Assembly (NCBI GenBank): GCA_038204185.1
Contig: JBBRDE010000249.1
Span: forward strand, 1-8,524
Reading direction: 5' to 3'
DNA: 8,524 nt
From: Salmonirosea sp038204185
GTDB taxonomy: Bacteria; Bacteroidota; Bacteroidia; Cytophagales; Spirosomataceae
The position numbers and the translations under genes are program-made. The notes under the pieces are model-generated. The model had not been told where the DNA came from. It made no database searches and worked only from the letters and a program-made list of their open reading frames with translations. Positions within the stretch are counted from its first letter, which is position 1. The number at the start of each line of letters is the position of its first letter. Shown piece by piece: positions 6,914-8,524 of the stretch.

Positions 6914-7360
6914 TTACGTACTAGTGACGGTCTCCGCCTTCAGATCCAGCAGGTACCTTACGGCCAATTCGTAGCCTTTAAGCCCCAGGCCGCAGATCAT
7001 ACCCTCGCAGCAGCTGGTCAAGTAGCTGTGGTGGCGGAAAGATTCGCGCTTGTGAATGTTGGAAATGTGTACCTCCACGGCGGGCATCGGCACGGCCGAA
7101 AGCGCATCGGCCAGCGCCACAGAGGTGTGCGTATAAGCCCCAGCATTGATCACCAATCCGTCAAAAGTAAAGCCTACTTCGTGAATTTTGTCCAGCAAAG
7201 CCCCTTCGTGATTGGACTGAAAATAGTGCAACTCGGCCTCGGCGAATGTTTTTTTGATGGTTTCAAAATAGCTCTCAAACGACTGGCTGCCGTAGATGCC
7301 GGGTTCGCGTTTGCCCAACAAGTTGAGGTTCGGGCCGTTCAGGATCAGGATTTTTTTCAT
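6914..7360 (-). CDS. aroQ: Type II 3-dehydroquinate dehydratase
   Basis: A 148-residue enzyme of the shikimate pathway that converts 3-dehydroquinate to 3-dehydroshikimate in the cytoplasm, usually as a dodecamer. All type II motifs are present: LILNGPNLNLLGKREPGIYG (about 5-24) with the catalytic Arg18 and Tyr23, SNHEG at 49-53, INAGAYTHTS at 71-80, and VEVHISN at 95-101 with the catalytic His98, followed by KRESFRHHSY. Length matches the family. ATG at 7360 (MKKILILNGP) is chosen; a longer frame to 7402 would add 14 residues, including several polar ones, that no family member needs. It is divergent from xerD across a 103-base spacer that contains a heptamer repeat, and lies 70 bases upstream of the TonB receptor on the same strand. 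Confidence 0.96.
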   Translation of the reverse strand: MKKILILNGPNLNLLGKREPGIYGSQSFESYFETIKKTFAEAELHYFQSNHEGALLDKIHEVGFTFDGLVINAGAYTHTSVALADALSAVPMPAVEVHISNIHKRESFRHHSYLTSCCEGMICGLGLKGYELAVRYLLDLKAETVTST

Positions 7361-7427
7361 GATATGCGTCGATTGATTACTCCTTTCCTTATGTTCGCTC
7401 AATAATACCTAGTTCAACATAAAAAAG

Positions 7428-7457
7428 GCTAATAGCTACCAGCCATCAGCCGATAGC
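7428..7457. repeat. Heptamer repeat of GCTAAYA type between aroQ and xerD
   Basis: Units at 7428-7434, 7435-7441, 7442-7448 and 7449-7455 all start with GCT or GCC and keep an exact 7-bp period; a further GC follows. The unit type is shared with 342-364, some 7 kb away. The array ends six bases before the xerD start codon, so it would form the immediate leader of the xerD message. Confidence 0.7.
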
Positions 7458-7463
7458 CTCACT

Positions 7464-8360
7464 ATGTGGCAAAGCTACATCAAACATTTCAAAAACTACC
7501 TCCGGCTCGAACGCTCACTATCGGGCCATTCGGTGGAAGCCTACGTACATGATGCCGACAAACTACGCGAGTACGCCGAGCTGCATGGATTAGCGACATC
7601 GCCTACCGATATTACTGAGGAACACCTGCTGGGTTTTCTAAGGTACCTAACCGAACTTGGCCTTTCAGCCCATACCCAGGCGCGGCTGCTGTCGGGAGTC
7701 AAAGCTTTTTTTAAGTACCTTTTATTAGAAAATCTCATTCAGGAAGATCCTTCCGAGCTGGTTGAGTCGCCCCGGCTGCCCCGTAAGCTGCCTGACGTAC
7801 TTTCCTACCCCGAAATAGAACGCATGCTGGAAGCCATCGACCACTCTACCCCCGAAGGTACCCGTAACCGCGCCATCCTGGAAGTGTTGTACAGTTGCGG
7901 GCTACGCGTATCGGAACTGACTTCGCTACAGCTGACCAACTGTTATTTCGACATTGGTTTTATCCGGGTGTTGGGTAAAGGCGATAAGGTACGTCTGGTA
8001 CCTATCGGGAAAGACGCCATCAAATACACGGAAATTTACCTGAATACGATTCGTAATCAACTGGATGTCAAGAAAGAAAGCGAGGATATAGTGTTTTTGA
8101 ATAAGCGAGGCAGCCAGCTTTCGCGAGTCATGGTGTTTCTTATTATCAAAGCTGTGGCCGAAGCGGCGGGCATCACCAAAAACGTAAGTCCGCACACGTT
8201 CCGGCATTCGTTCGCCACCCACCTTATCGAAGGTGGGGCCAGTCTGCGGGCCGTGCAGGAAATGCTCGGCCACGAATCCATCATCACTACGGAAATCTAC
8301 ACCCATCTCGACCGCGACTATCTTCGACAGGTCATTACCGAGTTTCACCCCAGGGGCTAG
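7464..8360 (+). CDS. xerD: Site-specific tyrosine recombinase XerD
   Basis: A 298-residue tyrosine recombinase. With XerC it resolves chromosome dimers at dif during division. The N-terminal SAM-like core-binding domain spans about 1-100 and the catalytic domain about 110-298. The full catalytic set is visible: R148 in GLRVSEL, K172 in GKGDKVR, H244 and R247 in SPHTFRHSFATHL, H270 in LGHESI, and the nucleophile Y279 in EIYTHLD. The C-terminal stretch, with LRQV and a final FHPRG, matches XerD more than XerC or an integrase, and the length is that of housekeeping Xer proteins. ATG 7464 gives the standard N-terminus MWQSYIKHFKNYL. No cassette, attC or phage gene is nearby. The stop TAG at 8358-8360 shares its last base with a GGTACC. 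Confidence 0.94.
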   Translation: MWQSYIKHFKNYLRLERSLSGHSVEAYVHDADKLREYAELHGLATSPTDITEEHLLGFLRYLTELGLSAHTQARLLSGVKAFFKYLLLENLIQEDPSELVESPRLPRKLPDVLSYPEIERMLEAIDHSTPEGTRNRAILEVLYSCGLRVSELTSLQLTNCYFDIGFIRVLGKGDKVRLVPIGKDAIKYTEIYLNTIRNQLDVKKESEDIVFLNKRGSQLSRVMVFLIIKAVAEAAGITKNVSPHTFRHSFATHLIEGGASLRAVQEMLGHESIITTEIYTHLDRDYLRQVITEFHPRG

Positions 8361-8424
8361 GTACCCCACAGGCGGCATAATCGAAGATTTTTCTAATTAT
8401 TTTCATTTTCTGAAAACCAAACCA

Positions 8425-8495
8425 CCTCTAAGCTCGTATATAGTATTGTTGACCACATCAAACACGGTTCAATAACATTAGTAATAACTTAGAGG
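8425..8495. other. Long imperfect dyad downstream of xerD
   Basis: CCTCTAAG (8425-8432) and its exact inverse CTTAGAGG (8488-8495) bound a 71-base segment. The inner ends also tend to mirror each other: GTTGACC (8448-8454) against GGTTCAA (8466-8472) allows partial pairing. Over 30-base arms about 17 positions match without gaps. The rest of 8361-8524 is AT-rich and holds no gene I can support; a small hairpin of TTTTCA/TGAAAA (8400-8416) lies before the dyad. It could be an RNA stem at the 3' end of xerD, a regulatory site for a gene beyond the right edge, or a small mobile-element remnant. Confidence 0.35.
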
Positions 8496-8524
8496 GGACG
8501 GTAGTGCTTAGACCTGCTTCAATG

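Noticed and set aside
7390..7397. TATGTTCG as a -7 element for xerD
   Set aside because: It is one mismatch from TAnnTTTG, but no TTTG lies at the right distance upstream.
8345..8365. GGGG/CCCC hairpin over the xerD stop as a terminator
   Set aside because: The stem has only four pairs and no T-run directly follows.
7926..8378. A 150-residue - strand frame
   Set aside because: It is antisense to the catalytic domain of xerD, which is intact and well supported.
8371..8400. dif-like site next to xerD (GGCGGCATAATCG resembles the XerC half of dif)
   Set aside because: The central and XerD-binding halves are not recognisable, and dif is normally far from xerD.

Overview
The window looks like chromosomal housekeeping DNA from a member of the Bacteroidota, most likely the Cytophagales (Spirosoma/Dyadobacter-like). 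Support for this comes from an outer-membrane TonB receptor with an N-terminal carboxypeptidase-regulatory-like domain, a Nudix-fold transcriptional regulator of the type common in Bacteroidetes, weak or absent Shine-Dalgarno sequences, and spacers filled with degenerate 7-8 bp period repeats. The placement rests on protein style and is not a species identification.

Layout from right to left: xerD (7464-8360, + strand) is transcribed divergently from a run of eight genes on the - strand. In transcription order these are aroQ (7360-6914), a TonB-dependent receptor (6843-4573), a PHP-family histidinol-phosphatase-like protein (4495-3617), a SerC-like class V aminotransferase (3616-2570), a NrtR/AraR-type Nudix regulator (2465-1761), a MarC-family membrane protein (1646-1080), a MazG-like pyrophosphohydrolase broken by an in-frame stop (832-353), and the N-terminal end of pepT (274 to the left edge).

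The PHP phosphatase and the aminotransferase abut with no spacer (stop codon directly followed by start codon), so they are the one firmly supported translational pair. An aminotransferase and a phosphatase side by side suggest a phosphorylated amino-acid branch, serine or histidine. The other genes are loosely spaced, and several probably have their own promoters. One is proposed in front of the MarC gene, where a perfect 12-bp palindrome overlaps the -33 element.

The main oddities are: (1) a TAA codon inside the pyrophosphohydrolase that separates the two halves of its metal-binding site; (2) short spacers built of period-7 or period-8 degenerate repeats, including two period-8 arrays in opposite orientation that could pair as a long imperfect hairpin; (3) at least 14 copies of GGTACC in 8.5 kb, where about two are expected; (4) a dyad downstream of xerD. 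I see no rRNA, tRNA, CRISPR array, transposase or phage gene. No gene-free stretch exceeds 300 bases; the longest are 833-1079 (repeats and hairpin) and 8361-8524 (dyad).
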